This document shows positions 1-11,394 of a stretch of 64,000 nucleotides of DNA, piece after piece; positions within the stretch are counted from its first letter, which is position 1, and each line of letters begins with the position of its first letter. Source of the stretch: Lepus europaeus (taxonomy: Eukaryota; Chordata; Mammalia; Lagomorpha; Leporidae); NCBI RefSeq assembly GCF_033115175.1, contig NC_084837.1, positions 23,746,266-23,810,265 of the forward strand, written 5' to 3'. Made by a program: the position numbers and the translations under genes. The notes under the pieces are model-generated. The model ran no database searches. It was not told where the DNA came from and saw only the letters and a list, made by a program, of their open reading frames with translations.

Positions 1-488
1 TTGCTGATTGTCTAAAGGTATGACCTGGTTTCCAAGAAAATTGTGTAAGCCCAGCTCGCATTAATAGAAATGTAATATCAGATCAGTTCAGGAACCAGCG
101 TATCAGCACTCAGTACTGTTAAGACCTGGTTAGAATTATCTGTTTGGCCCTGGTCCAACACATTAAATGGACACTGATAACTTGGATAAGATGTGGAATA
201 GGGTACCAGAATGGAGGGGTGTCAGGTGTTCTGCTGTCTTTTTGTGTCTTTTGGTCCTCTCTCTTGTTTGCTGACACGTTGCCCTGTGTTCTCTCCTGGC
301 TACCGGTTGGCATTGCATTCCTGAAATAGACTTGTCCCCTACGCATAGCATCATCATACTTGACAGTTACTGAGAGTTAAGAAAGAGGCAGCCTCACCCA
401 AGAACTATCACCTCTACCTCCACCACCACCACCTCCGAGAATCAGAAACCTGAGCCAGGTGCATGGAGAGGTCAGAGAGGCCACAGAA
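1..488. other. Intergenic DNA, nothing recognised
   Basis: No gene and no repeat that I can name; a short run of CCA/CCT trinucleotides lies at about 413-435. Confidence 0.5.
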
Positions 489-798
489 CTGGAGGCCAGC
501 ACTGTGGTACAGCAGGGTAAGCCACCACTTGTGACACCAGCATTCCATATTGGAGCATCGGTTCAAGTCCCAATTGTTCCAGTTCCAATCCAGCTTCCTG
601 CTGCTGCACCTGGGAAAGCAGCAGATAATGGTCCAAGTGCTTGGGCCACCTGTGTGGGAGACCTGGATGGAGTTCCAGGCTCCAGGCTTTACTGCCAGGG
701 CCATTTGGGGAGTGAAATCAGTGATGGAAGATCTCTGTCTCTCCCACACTCTCTCTGTCAGTCTGCCTTTCCAATAAATAAATAAATAAATCTTTTTC
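489..798 (+). repeat. C element (CSINE)
   Basis: Near full-length rabbit tRNA-derived SINE, diverged: tRNA-like head (GGCCAGCACTGTGG, B box GGTTCAAGTCC), body and an AAATAAATAAATC tail. Confidence 0.85.
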
Positions 799-844
799 AA
801 AATGATACTAATCATTAGTTTTATTAGCTTTTGCCATGTTCAGA

Positions 845-975
845 TACTGTGCAAAATCCTGACTGCATTTACTCCTTTAATCAGCCAAACAATTGAGAAA
901 GTGTGAAAATGTTATTATCTTCATTTTAGAGATGAGGTCTCAGAGATGTGAAATAACTCGACTCAGAAAAGCCCA
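845..975 (-). repeat. MIR-like fragment
   Basis: The TTATTATC...TTTTAGAGATGAG segment followed by a CTCAGAGA-like stretch matches the MIR core in reverse orientation; diverged. Confidence 0.5.
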
Positions 976-2172
976 GTGGTTCGACAAGTCTTTAACATCC
1001 CTCAGAGAACCTGGAGTTTTGTGTGGGTTTGTGCATCAAAGGAGACAGGGCCCTATAGCTGGGTGGAGAGGAGACAGTAGGTGCTAGAAAAAGTATGTTC
1101 TAGAAGAGGCTATAGGGAGGTGAGTAAAGACAGGTACCAGCAAGAGCAGCATTGGCAATGGCCTTGGGAGCTGCACTCGGTCCAGGCTTTTTTTGTTTGG
1201 TTAAAATTTACAGAATTACAGAAATGCTATATGTATTCTTTTACAGTAGCTTGTATAAACCTGTCCCAACTTACAGTAAACTGTCAGTGCTGTTGACATT
1301 TTTCTAGATTTTTCTCATTCTAGTCGTCCTTAAAAATAAGGTTTCAGTTCACATCTAGACCACTTTACGTGATGCACTGTCTCTCTTTGCTCTGCTTAAG
1401 AACAGCTGTTAGGCTGAACTACTGTGGGCAGGACCAACTGCTTCCTGCAGTCTGACCTTCTTTCTCACCCCCAGCCATAAATGCTCAGCCTGAGGGAGCA
1501 GGGTCTGAGACAGGTATTTTGGTAAAGGGATCTCTAGCATTTGACCCCTTTCCATACAGAGAGGGGTGCTTCCTATCCCCTAAGCTTGCTAGGGGAATCT
1601 ATTTGGAGCAGAAGGCAAGAAGAATGGCTACCCACTTTGCTGTTTCAGTTTTTGTGTTACAGTTAATGTGTGTGTGTGAATAATGTACATACGTAATTAT
1701 GTGTGTATGCACATTATATAAATAATAATATATTATTCTGCTGATACTGGATATTCTCCATTTCCCCCCATCAATCAGCTGTCTGTCCTGCCTCACAGCT
1801 GCATCACCCAGGTTTGCTTTATGCTGTGTATTATGGTGGGCTTTGGCTAATGGGAGGTACAGCAGGAGGATGAGGTAGGAGGGGAGATCTCCAGGAGTCT
1901 CTCCCATGGTTCCCTCCCTGTACTTCTGTGTTTTCCTACTGCAGTTCCTGTTGGGTGGCATCTCTGAGGCTCTCATGGGCTACCAGTAACTGCTTCCTCC
2001 CTTGTCCCTCCAGGCCTAGAGTGGAAACAGCTTCCAGGATGTCCTGCATCCTCACTGGTGCCCTTTACTCCACCAATCCTCTGTCAATGTTCCTTCCATT
2101 GACCATTCCTCAGCTACCCCTGGAGTGCGCCATCTCTTTGTACTGGAATCCTGATGGGTATCTTTGAACTTG
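976..2172. other. Intergenic DNA, no gene recognised
   Basis: Open frames here are short and unlike any family I know; no repeat could be named with confidence. Confidence 0.5.
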
Positions 2173-2180
2173 CAGATTTT

Positions 2181-2261
2181 TTAAAAATTTATTTATTTGA
2201 AAGTCAGAGTTGCACAGAGAAGGAGAAGCAGAGGGGGGAGGGAGGGAGAGAGAGAGACACA

Positions 2262-2297
<36 letters not shown>

Positions 2298-2552
2298 CAG
2301 AGAGAGAGTCTTTCATCTACTGGATCACTCCCCAGTTGGCTGCAATGGCCAGAGCTGTGCCAATCCGAAGCCAGGAGCCAGGAGCTTCTCCCGGGTCTCC
2401 CATGCGGGTGTAGGGGCCCAAGGATTTGGGCCATCTTCCACTGCTTTCCCAGGCCACAGCAGAGAGCTGGATCAGAAGAGCAGCAGCCGGGACTCCAACT
2501 GGCGCCAACATGGGATGCTGGCACTGCAGGCAGCAGCTTTAGCTGCTATGAC
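2181..2552 (-). repeat. C element (CSINE) with GA/CAGAGA tract
   Basis: Full-length reverse-oriented copy. Its 3' part is expanded to an imperfect (GA)n/(CAGAGA)n at 2242-2308. A short possible target duplication CAGATTTT flanks it (2173-2180, 2553-2560). Confidence 0.85.
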
Positions 2553-2926
2553 ACAGATTTTAAAATTAAATTCCTAGATCCCAAGTGAAAACCACTAAAA
2601 TTGACTTATAATACTCCATATGTTTTATGGGAAATAAGAAAACTATAATTCAAGAAAAATTACTATGGTAAATAAGATTCCAACACTACCACAAAAAAAG
2701 AAGAGTAACATTCTGGAATAAAAAATAATGCCAAATACAGGGTCTCGGCTCAGGTACAGACTGCAGCTTTTGTGAATTGCTAAAATAATGCTTCTTTCCA
2801 TAGTGTGCATTTTAGGCGATCAAAATATTTTTGTAAATTAAACAATTATAGGGCTGACAGATGACCAGAGGAGAAATTGAACGGAGTTAAATGTTGATAA
2901 AGGCAGAAGACAGGCATTTTACTAGT

Positions 2927-3325
2927 CCATATGTTTGCTGCCATAACAAAATCCTGGGGGTCAGGTACTTATGAAGAAAATAGGTTTATTTAGCTTGCAC
3001 CCTTGGAGACTGGAAGTCCAAGATTGGGGGTCCTCGCTGGTTCAGCTTCCGGTGAGGGTCTATCGGTGGGAGCACATGAAGAGAGGCAGGTCATACTGCA
3101 AGTCAGGAATCCCAGGTTGGGCTTGTTCTGGCGAGAAATTAACTCTGGGTCTCATGAGAACTACTTTAATCCCTTCTCAGATCATGACCCCAGTGACCCA
3201 AGGAGCTCCCCGACTAGGCCCCACCCCAAAGGTCCCATCTTAACATTGCCATTCTGAGAACCCAGGCTTCAACCCATGAACCTCAGAGGGACAAACTCAA
3301 ATTGTATGCAAAGCATCCCAGTCCT
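2927..3325 (-). mobile_element. MaLR-type (ERVL-MaLR) solo LTR
   Basis: The arrangement resembles a reverse-complemented MST/MLT-type LTR: GCCATAACAAAAT with a following AATAGGTTTATTTAGCT block at one end, and ACTAGGCCCCACC near the other. No internal retroviral region was seen. The exact subfamily is unsure. Confidence 0.55.
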
Positions 3326-3762
3326 CAAACATTCATGTTGTGCCTCTGCCTGGACGAGCAGGCACTGCAAGTGCTCATGTACAAAATACTCTCTGTGAAG
3401 AGGGCCGCGTCGTTATCTGAATGGCTCAAGGAGGGGCTCTTCCCAAGTTCAAAAAATGCTTAGACAAGGCTACCACTTAGTGAATGAAATAAGCAAACCC
3501 TGCCTCAGTGAGAGCCAATTTTCTACTTCTGCCTCTCAAAGTTACAAAATCCTGAGCCTGAATATGTTGTTTTTCTTTGCTAAAATCAGAGCTGACTTGG
3601 CATTAACATTAGACAATCCTCCTTTCGAAGTGCACTGACACTAGCGGCGTGGGATGCCAAAAGCGTAACCGAGTTAGGAGAACGCTGCGATGTGGATTGA
3701 CTTGTGCTCCTTGCTCTGGGCTTGCAGGCTGGACTGCACTGTGGGTTTGGGATGGCAATGTT

Positions 3763-3839
3763 TCTGGAACTGGCACCCATATGGGATGCCGGTGCTGCAG
3801 GTGGCAACTTTACCTGCTGCACCACAGAGCCAGCCCCTA
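3763..3839 (-). repeat. C element head fragment
   Basis: Only the tRNA-like head is present (CCCATATGGGATGCCGG through GAGCCAGCCCCT); the body is missing. Confidence 0.7.
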
Positions 3840-4020
3840 TTTGTTCTTTTTCGGGTAAGGGCTAATTTGGCATACATTGTATCAAAATAAAATGATGCCT
3901 GGATTGGTTTGGAATCACTCTAAGTGATTATCTAGCTTAATAGCTGCTTACAGGAAATGGTTTTGGGTAAATACCTCAATGAGACTTTGGAAAAAACTAA
4001 CATCCCCCTTCTCTCTCTTT

Positions 4021-4340
4021 TTTTAAAAATTTATTTTATTTGAGAGGTAGAGTTACAGAGAGTGAGAGGAAGAGACAGAGAGAAAGGTCTTCCTTCCGTT
4101 GGTTCGCTCTCCAAATGGCCACCGTGGCTGGAACTGTGGCGATCCGAAGCCAGGAGCCAGGTGCTTCTTCCTGGTCTCCCACGTGGGTGCAGGGGCCCAA
4201 GGAATTAGGCCATCTTCTACTGCTCTCCCAGGCCATGGCAGAGAGATGGATTGAAGTGGAGCAACCGGGACCAGAACTGGCGCCCATATGGGATGCCAGT
4301 GCTGCAGGCAGAGGATTAACCACCATGGTGCCGGCCACTC
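4021..4340 (-). repeat. C element (CSINE)
   Basis: Full-length reverse copy from the T-rich tail to the tRNA-like head. Confidence 0.9.
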
Positions 4341-4496
4341 CCTCCCCTTTTTAAAATGATAGCTCTCCTATAACACTACTCTGCAAAAATAAGTTGGTTT
4401 TGCTATTTTAAAGATCATTCTAGAAGGGTAAGATGAATGAACAAAATCTTATAATACCAAGTACTGTATTGGATATTTAAAACTCTAGGTTAACAC

Positions 4497-4522
4497 TTTT
4501 TAAAATATTTATTTTATTTGAA

Positions 4523-4573
<51 letters not shown>

Positions 4574-4829
4574 TCTTCCATCCAGTGGTTCACTCCCCAA
4601 TAGCCAAGGCAGTGAGGACCAGGCTGAAGGCAGGAGCCAGGAGTTTCCTCCACGTCTCCCACATGGCTGCAGGAGTCCAAGAACTTGGGCCATCCTCTGC
4701 TGCTTTCTCAGGCATATTAGCAGGGAGCTAGATTAGAAGTGGAGCAGCCAGGACTCGAACCAGTGCCCGTATGAGATGCTGGTGCTGCAGGCAATTAGCC
4801 TAACCCACTGCACCACAGCATTGGCCCCT
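4497..4829 (-). repeat. C element (CSINE) with pure (GA)n
   Basis: Full-length reverse copy. A (GA)n run of about 45 bp at 4525-4571 is likely length-variable. Confidence 0.9.
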
Positions 4830-5013
4830 GCAACCATGCTTTAAAAATCTAGCAGCCAAACTTTTAAAACTTATCAAATTAAATATACAATTTTTCCAAA
4901 AATTAGTTTCCCCCTATTTTTTGCCATTCAAAAGATACATACATGTGCATGAACTATAAAACATCATTTGAAGTTTTTCAAATACTGTTCCTTTTTCAAA
5001 TTCTGTTTTGAAG
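4830..5013. other. AT-rich DNA beyond the PTGER2 3' end
   Basis: Nothing recognised; non-coding. Confidence 0.5.
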
Positions 5014-5019
5014 TTTATT
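5014..5019 (-). terminator. Candidate PTGER2 distal poly(A) signal AATAAA
   Basis: A second AATAAA on the minus strand, giving a 3' UTR of about 1.2 kb, close to the length I recall for human PTGER2. The choice between this and the proximal signal is undecided. Confidence 0.35.
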
Positions 5020-5351
5020 TCTGTAACATTTCAGATGAGCTTACACAGTAACTATGACTAACCACTGCAAATTCACTTGAAATATTTTGATGCTGAGTTT
5101 ATACCATGCCAAACATTTAGAAATATATTAAGATATGACTCATGGTCACATGACTTCCTATATAACATGAGTCAAACCATGTTCTCTAAATAAAAAGAGA
5201 CGTTAATTAATTAAAGACAGCAGTCATCTTATCAAGTATATATTAATCATGGCCCCAATTTCAACATTACACCAGTTCCAGTTTATCTAAAGAATGGATC
5301 AAACTTTTCTGTTTTTAAACCTAATATTTGGCTTCAGACATAGGCATATGC

Positions 5352-5378
5352 ATATATATATATATATATATATATATG
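5352..5378. repeat. (TA)n microsatellite
   Basis: A run of about 13 TA units lying between the two candidate PTGER2 poly(A) signals. Confidence 0.9.
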
Positions 5379-5448
5379 AATAATTGACCCAGAATTAACT
5401 AATATAGAATGAAGAGTGTTAATCAGAATTAACTCTCTGAACAACCTT

Positions 5449-5454
5449 TTTATT
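5449..5454 (-). terminator. Candidate PTGER2 proximal poly(A) signal AATAAA
   Basis: TTTATT on the plus strand reads AATAAA on the gene strand. It is the first canonical hexamer after the stop codon. The cleavage site itself cannot be seen. Confidence 0.4.
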
Positions 5455-5519
5455 ATTTCCTTTCTCATGGAAGCTGTCTGAAGTCTTCTTGATTAATATG
5501 AGTACAATGGAGATTATGA

Positions 5520-5528
5520 AATAAATAA
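5520..5528 (-). promoter_or_regulatory. AU-rich element nonamer in PTGER2 3' UTR
   Basis: The gene strand reads TTATTTATT, the class II AU-rich nonamer known to promote mRNA decay, about 66 bases upstream of the proximal poly(A) signal. Only one copy is seen, so the effect may be weak. Confidence 0.35.
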
Positions 5529-6199
5529 CCCGACAAGTTGATGCACATAGCTCCTGGAAGACGAGTGAACAAAACTGATGTTAAGCACCTGCACCCACTC
5601 TGGCACGAGTAGTCCCGTAGTGACGAGGGAGGACTCCCACACAGACAAGCAGCACAGCCAAGGCGCCAATGATTTTTCAAATTCACTGTCCAAACAAAGG
5701 GTCCATTAAACTCCTCCAAGACGTCAGCCTGTCCAGCCCTGGCTGCTTCCCTGCTTCTACACAGCGACTTCCTAGAGAACACATACGAAGCTTCGTTAGG
5801 TCTGACTGTACACCGTATGTTTGCTCATATCAGTAGTGGCATAGGAGATTAAAATAGAAAAGGCAGAAACTATTTAAAGAACTAAACAGATTACAAAACC
5901 ACACGCTTGGTCGTTCAACAGGAAAGCTGAAATCAAAAGGCCACTGGATCTTAAAGGCAGCCACTTGTTCCTCCAGAGGCCGCATCATGGGCTCCTTGAG
6001 GATAAATTGTATAAATTCTTCTGACACCTTCCCTGAAGAGCCTCGTCAGCACCTTTGCAGCCCAATCCACTGCTTACATGCTTGTTTACCCCGTTTTATC
6101 AGGGCAGCTTCATTTTGTTGACACACTAACTTGCTGCATTTCTCCAAGGAGTCGTTTCAAAATGATCTTCCAGATGCTGCAGAACTAAGCACGCCTTAG

Positions 6200-6442
6200 C
6201 TATTGTCCGCAAAGGTCAGCCTGCTTACTGGCGTTTGACTGCGTGGAACAGGAAGTTTGCGCTGCATCTTGTGTTCTTAACGACACTCGACAGCAGAGGA
6301 CCGAGCGCATGAGTCTCAGAACAGAAGGCCTGAGGATGGCGAAGACCCAAGGGTCGATTATTGAATTAATTGATAAAAACCTAAGAGCTTGGAGGTCCCA
6401 CTTTTCTTTTCGGGAGGAAGTTTCATTCATATATGCAAAAAT
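6200..6442 (-). CDS. PTGER2: Prostaglandin E2 receptor EP2, coding exon 2 (residues 283-362)
   Basis: This exon encodes ECL3, TM7 and the intracellular tail. The acceptor CTTCTTACAG|ATTTTTGC lies at 6443/6442 and joins in phase 0, so residue 283 is Ile. The sequon N288-E-T follows in ECL3. TM7 holds LQALRFLSINSIIDPWVF, with R303 as the conserved ligand-carboxylate arginine and DPW at 312-314 replacing NPxxY. The tail has two adjacent cysteines (332-333), possible palmitoylation sites, and a Ser/Thr-rich stretch. The TAG stop is at 6202-6200. The position where I recall the human protein ending (ADL) reads TGC instead of TGA, so translation continues for C-G-Q; the total is 362 residues against 358 in human. 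Confidence 0.96.
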   Translation of the reverse strand: MFAYMNETSSRKEKWDLQALRFLSINSIIDPWVFAILRPSVLRLMRSVLCCRVSLRTQDAAQTSCSTQSNASKQADLCGQ

Positions 6443-6525
6443 CTGTAAGAAGGCAAGAGGAGAATGGTGTTAGTTTTACATGCAGCAGTGGGCAGGTTTA
6501 GATCCTATGCAACCTCTTAAGATTT

Positions 6526-6563
6526 TTTGTTTAAGATTTATTTATTTATTTGAGAAGCAGAGG

Positions 6564-6602
<39 letters not shown>

Positions 6603-6854
6603 GTCTTCTATCCACTAGTTCACTCCCCAAATGGCTGCGATGGCCAGAGCTGGGCTGATCCAAAGCCAGGAGCTTCTTCTGGATCTCCCACGCAGATGCA
6701 GGGGCCTGAGGACTTGGGCCATCTTCCACTGCTTTCCCAGGCCATAGCAAAGAGCTGGATTGGAAGTGGAAAAGCTGGGACTCAAACTAGTGCCCATATG
6801 GGATGCCGGCACTGCACGTGGTGGCTTTACCCGCTATGCCACAGCCCGGCCCCT
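6526..6854 (-). repeat. C element (CSINE) with 12-bp target duplication
   Basis: Full-length copy in PTGER2 intron 1, only 72 bp from the exon 2 acceptor on the donor side. CTCTTAAGATTT flanks it at 6514-6525 and 6855-6866. It contains a (GA)n run at 6561-6601. Confidence 0.92.
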
Positions 6855-6976
6855 CTCTTAAGATTTAAAAGCAAACTGTGGTTTGTGTGTGGCAGTGGTG
6901 GTGAAGGTGGGACAGCAAAATCTCACCTTTCTTCCATTTATAGATCCTCACATAATAAAGACTTCTTTTCCCTTGG

Positions 6977-7308
6977 CCGGTGCTGCAGCTCACTTGGCTA
7001 ACCCTCCGCCTGCAGCACTGGTACTCTGGGTTCTAGTCCCGGTTGGGGTGCTGGTTCTGTCCTGGTTGCTCCTCTTCCAGTCCAGCTCTCTGCTGTGGCC
7101 CGGGAAGGCAGTGGAGGATGGCCCAAGTGCTTAGGCCCTGCACCCGAATGGGAGACCAGGAGGAAGCACCTGGCTTCTGGCTTCGGATCGGTGCAGTGCG
7201 CCAGCCGTGGCGGCCATTTGGGGGGTGAACCAACGGAAGGAAGACCTTTCTCTCTATCTCTCTCTCTATCACTGTCTAACTCTGCCTGTCAAAAAAAAAA
7301 AAATTTTT
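6977..7308 (+). repeat. C element (CSINE), young type, 14-bp target duplication
   Basis: Copy ending CTGCCTGTC plus poly(A). TTCTTTTCCCTTGG occurs at 6963-6976 and 7309-7322. Confidence 0.92.
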
Positions 7309-7534
7309 TTCTTTTCCCTTGGACTCAATGAAAGCCTGCTTTCTGTGGATGATAATTAGCAATAACATTGTGCACACGTCCCAGGCTTGTTACTGGGGAG
7401 GGAGGGAAATGAATAAACTCTTCTTGGCAACTAGAATAGAACATCAGTAATTCCAGTGATGCTAAGACCAGAATCTTCCATTTATCAACCAACCTAATGC
7501 AGGTATCACCAACTGTGCTGGGTGCTAAACTCTC

Positions 7535-7625
7535 TTTATTCTTAGTCTTTACAAACACTCTAGAGCTTAAGTATCATGTCCTTTCAACAGATGAGGACGT
7601 GAACTTCAGGACAGCTCAGCATAAC
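7535..7625 (-). repeat. MIR-like fragment
   Basis: CAACAGATGAGGACGTGA and flanking bases resemble the MIR core in reverse; weak. Confidence 0.35.
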
Positions 7626-7719
7626 ACGTTACATTTATTTCCAAATGCTTGATGGGATTTCATTAGCTCAGTTCAGTGAAAGAGGCTATGCCACCCAGAA
7701 AGCTCCGTCCGTGGGAATG

Positions 7720-7950
7720 TGGGTTCTGACCAGTGCACAGCCTGCTGGGAATCTTAGCTCCGTACACAGCTTTGGGACCACAGGCAGAAAACTACCCTTT
7801 AGGTCTCGCTGGATCTTTCAGATAAGCCATAACCGCAGCAATGCCTGCTTCCCAGGGCTTCTGGGAGGATGACAGCAGCAGTGCTTGTAAGCAGCTTGGA
7901 ACAATGCTCAGAGAGTAAGTGCTCCACGGTGTCAGTTCTCACCATCTCCA
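7720..7950 (+). repeat. MIR-like element
   Basis: The GGGAGGATGACAG... AGTAAGTGCTC segment resembles the 3' half of MIR. Confidence 0.4.
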
Positions 7951-8007
7951 CTCCTCCACATCTCACCATCTCCAGTGGGGACAGCAAGGTGTAGAAAAGT
8001 TAGGTGA

Positions 8008-8317
8008 TGGGCGCTGGCACTGTGGCGTAGTAGGCTAAGCCTCCGCCTGCCACACCAACATCATATAGGGGTGCAGATTTGAGTCTGTTGCTGCTCCACT
8101 TCCAATCCAGCTCCCTGCTAGTGGCCTGGGAAAGTAGTGGAAGATGGCCCAAGTGCTTGGGTCCCTGCACCCACATGGGAGATGCAGAAGAAGTTTCTGG
8201 CTTCTGGCTTTGGATTGGCCTAGCTCTGGCCGTTGAGGCCATTTGAGGAGTGAACCAGCAGATGGAAGACCTCTCTGTCTCTCCCTCTATTTTTCTGTAA
8301 CTCTACTCTCAAATAAA
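8008..8317 (+). repeat. C element (CSINE) inserted in a MIR
   Basis: Perfect 15-bp duplication AGAAAAGTTAGGTGA at 7993-8007 and 8318-8332. The flanks rejoin into a reverse MIR-like sequence (GTTAGGTGACTTGCCCA). Confidence 0.9.
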
Positions 8318-8585
8318 AGAAAAGTTAGGTGACTTGCCCAGGTATCCAAGGCTGATTAGCAGCCTACTCAGGACACAAATTCCAACTCACAACACTCACT
8401 GTGTGTGAAATCCAGGCCTGTTGCACAGCGAAGGACTTCAGAATAGCGTGCTGCACACTGCAAAGCTTTACTGGTGGGGCAGGGTTTTCCAACAGAATCC
8501 CACCACTTTGTGGTGAGGTTGAAAGAATAGAACAGCACATGGTTGGCTCAGATCAGGCACTTTGCAGAGCACAGCTCATCCTTTC

Positions 8586-8744
8586 TTTCTTTCTTTTTTT
8601 CTTTTTTTTTTTCTTGACAGGCAGAGTAGACAGTGTGAGAGAGAGAGAGAGAGACAGAGAGAAAGGTCTTCCTTTCCATTGGTTCACCCCCAAAATGGCT
8701 GCTATGGCCGGTGCGCTGCGCTGATCCAAAGCCAGGAGCCAGGT
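8586..8744 (-). repeat. 5'-truncated C element with 17-bp target duplication
   Basis: Young-type copy lacking its tRNA head and half of its body. GCACAGCTCATCCTTTC is repeated exactly at 8569-8585 and 8745-8761. Confidence 0.92.
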
Positions 8745-8761
8745 GCACAGCTCATCCTTTC

Positions 8762-9725
8762 AAACCGGCTCTTGTTCATGTCCGGGACTTTCTTCTTGGT
8801 GGTGTGCTGAGACTTAGGGAGCTGTTTGTGTCCTTGCCTCTGGTACTCACTCTATGGGCACACTGCGATTGGACATACACAGCAATTGTAGGGAGAGAGG
8901 GAAGGGTAGTCATCACTGGGTTGTTTATGTTCAGACAGTTACAGGAAGGTTTGGCAGCCTTAGGTGTTTATGCCAGAGAATCTTGGCATAGAGAATGAAG
9001 AAAAGATTTGACAGATGAGAAAGGAAAAAAGGAGAATTCGAGAGGAAAGGAAAGTCAGGTAGGGATGTGCAATGAGGCAAGTTTTCTTGTCAGCTAGACC
9101 ACTGTGGATGCAAAGTATACAGTGTGGTGTGTTAAAGGAGAGATTTTAGAGGTTAGAAATTCAGGAAACTGGGGTACATGAGTCCAACAGATTAAACTGC
9201 ATCAGTGACTATCTGTATATGTACACACAGGTGCATGGAAAAATGCAATTAAAAGATATGCTTATTTTGGTGCAAAACCAGTTTGAATTCATGTGTAGTT
9301 TTTTCATGATACCTATTTTCAATGAACTCTTGGAATCACTCTCATATGTATATGCAGATGCATGTGTATATGTAACTGAGCACTGAGTTGTTGAAAGTCT
9401 GTCATTGAGTTTGTGATCAGTTTGGCCAGAGAACATAATACCGAATTGGCCAGCCACAATGGGCAGTGTATACAGGGCTCACCATTGTGGTGTCACACAT
9501 GAAGGTGAGTCAGGTTTCCAGTGGAGAATAGCCCACGCCATCCTTCCTGATCACTTTAGACTCTTGACAGAGTAATGAGAAGTGAAAAATGGGCTAGAGA
9601 ACAAAGCAATTCTGAGCTGTTTTCTTTCATCTACCCTGTTGGGCAATTTTTAGAATTCCTTAAAATTTGCATTTCAGGCAGTGGCTGATACAACTCTTTC
9701 TTTATGTTGGATAAGACAAACTTCA
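8762..9725. other. Intronic DNA, nothing recognised
   Basis: Unique-looking sequence within PTGER2 intron 1; no gene or clear repeat. Confidence 0.5.
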
Positions 9726-9956
9726 GGGGTGGTCCTTTAACTCAGTGGTTCAGAAGCCCAGGGTGCCTGGGTCAGCTACAGTTCTCAGCTGCAGCCTCCT
9801 ACCCTGGGGGGCAGGGGTGATGACTCAAGTAATTGAGTTTCTGCTGCCCATGTAGGAGACTTGGACTGAGTTCCAGGCTCCCAGAGCTTGTCCAGCATTT
9901 GGAGAATGAACTGTGGAAGGGAGCTCTCTCTCTCAAATAAATAAATTAATATTATA
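9726..9956 (+). repeat. Diverged C element
   Basis: Weak body match ending in CTCTCTCAAATAAATAAAT; the head is degraded. Confidence 0.55.
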
Positions 9957-10660
9957 AAAGAGACATACTTTGGTGAGTCTTGAAGTTCTTGGTGTAAGCT
10001 TTGTTTTCTACCTTACCATGTTCCCCCTTTGGTTCTTGTCTTTTGCCTAGATTTTACGTGTTTTTTTCTTTTTTTAAATCTGATGGATCCTGGGTTTGTT
10101 CTTGGTTTATGACAACTAAGTCATTGTAGCCATTTTCCAGGGTGTGGACCTTTCTGGCTGGGGAAAGACTGCCCTTCCTGGGGCCAGCTCTTTCTTAGAG
10201 GCAGCAACAGGGCTCCACGGGGAGCAGGTCTTTGATACGCAGACTGCACTAACCTCTGTGGTCCCAGAAGGCAGTGATCCCAGGACAGGTATCAGGCATC
10301 TAGTGACCAATCCTATAGCTTAGAGCCTGCCAGAATTATTGGAACTAACCAATCCTAGATGGCTTACCCTGCCATACCCTCCCCAAGGAATTTCCAGCAG
10401 AAGTCGTGACCTACACTCTCCCCTTCTTCCTACCACTTTCCATGTGACCCTGCATGTGTGCCATGTGCCATGCCTTTGTATTCCTGGACTCTCCTCTGTC
10501 TCTTCTTGTGCATGAATGTGATTGATAATACCATAAAAAAACCAACAACAGGAACCATTACCAACCTCTGTCTGCTGAACTTTTCAGACCAAAGTGAAAC
10601 TGTGTATCCATAAAACAGTTCCTTAACATCCCCTCCTCCCTTCAGCCTGTTTTTGTGTTT
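9957..10660. other. Intronic DNA, nothing recognised
   Basis: Unique-looking sequence within PTGER2 intron 1. Confidence 0.5.
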
Positions 10661-10992
10661 TAAATTTTTTGCTTATTTACTTTCATTTTATTTGAAGGGG
10701 AGAGGGAGGGAGGGAGAGGGAGAGGAAGAGAAATATCTTCTGTCCATCGGTTCACTCCCCAAATGCCTACAACAGTCAGAACTGAGCCAGGACAAATCTG
10801 GGAGCCAAGAACCCATTCTGGATCTCCCATGTAGGTGCAGGGACCCAGGTACTTGACCATCATCGCCACCTCTGAGGATGTGCATTTGCAGGAAGCAGGA
10901 TCAGAAGTGGAGCCAGGATTCAAACCCAGGAATTCTGATATGGAATGTGGGTATCCTAAGCAGCATCTTAATCACACTGGTCAATGCCCAGA
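10661..10992 (-). repeat. Diverged C element
   Basis: Reverse copy with a GAGGGAGGGAGAGG purine tract in its 3' part. Confidence 0.75.
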
Positions 10993-11394
10993 CTTGCACA
11001 GGAATATAAGGTAATTAATTCATGATTTGTCAGTGATATTTTAGAATTCAGTTTCAGAGGCTGGTAGAATGTATACAGTTTTCCTCTATACCATTAATAC
11101 ATTTGCTGTGAGAAAAATACTAAGTGCGGATGTAAGTCAAGTCAAGCAAACTTTACTTCCTTGGGGGCATGCTTTCTCTACACAGTTTAGCTAAGAATAT
11201 AGAGCTTAGTGTGACACTAACAAGTGGCCCAGACAAGAATGAGTGCTATTTTAGCATTGTCTTATATAGAACCAGCTTCCCATGGAAAACTTCATCTTGG
11301 AGCAGCCTGGGTACTGTTTGTTTGAACTACTTTCTGATCTTCAATGCAACTACTCAGTGGGTTCAGAATGTTAGAGCAAATGAGGACTTTATTT

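Larger units (their letters stand above)
5449..6199 (-). other. PTGER2: PTGER2 3' UTR (short form), to candidate poly(A) signal
   Basis: The sequence after the TAG stop is non-repetitive and has no competing gene. The first AATAAA on the minus strand is at 5454-5449, which would give a 3' UTR of about 750 nt. An AU-rich element lies just upstream of it. A second signal about 430 bp further on allows a longer form. Confidence 0.5.

Noticed and set aside
2927-3325. Endogenous retrovirus with coding capacity
   Set aside because: Only LTR-like sequence is present here and at 35700-36760; no gag, pol or env region was seen.
6480-7001. 173-codon open frame on the plus strand in the PTGER2 intron
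   Set aside because: Most of it is a C element read as protein; the recurring GPSTWAI- and ALGPSST-like peptides seen in many short frames are all SINE-encoded.
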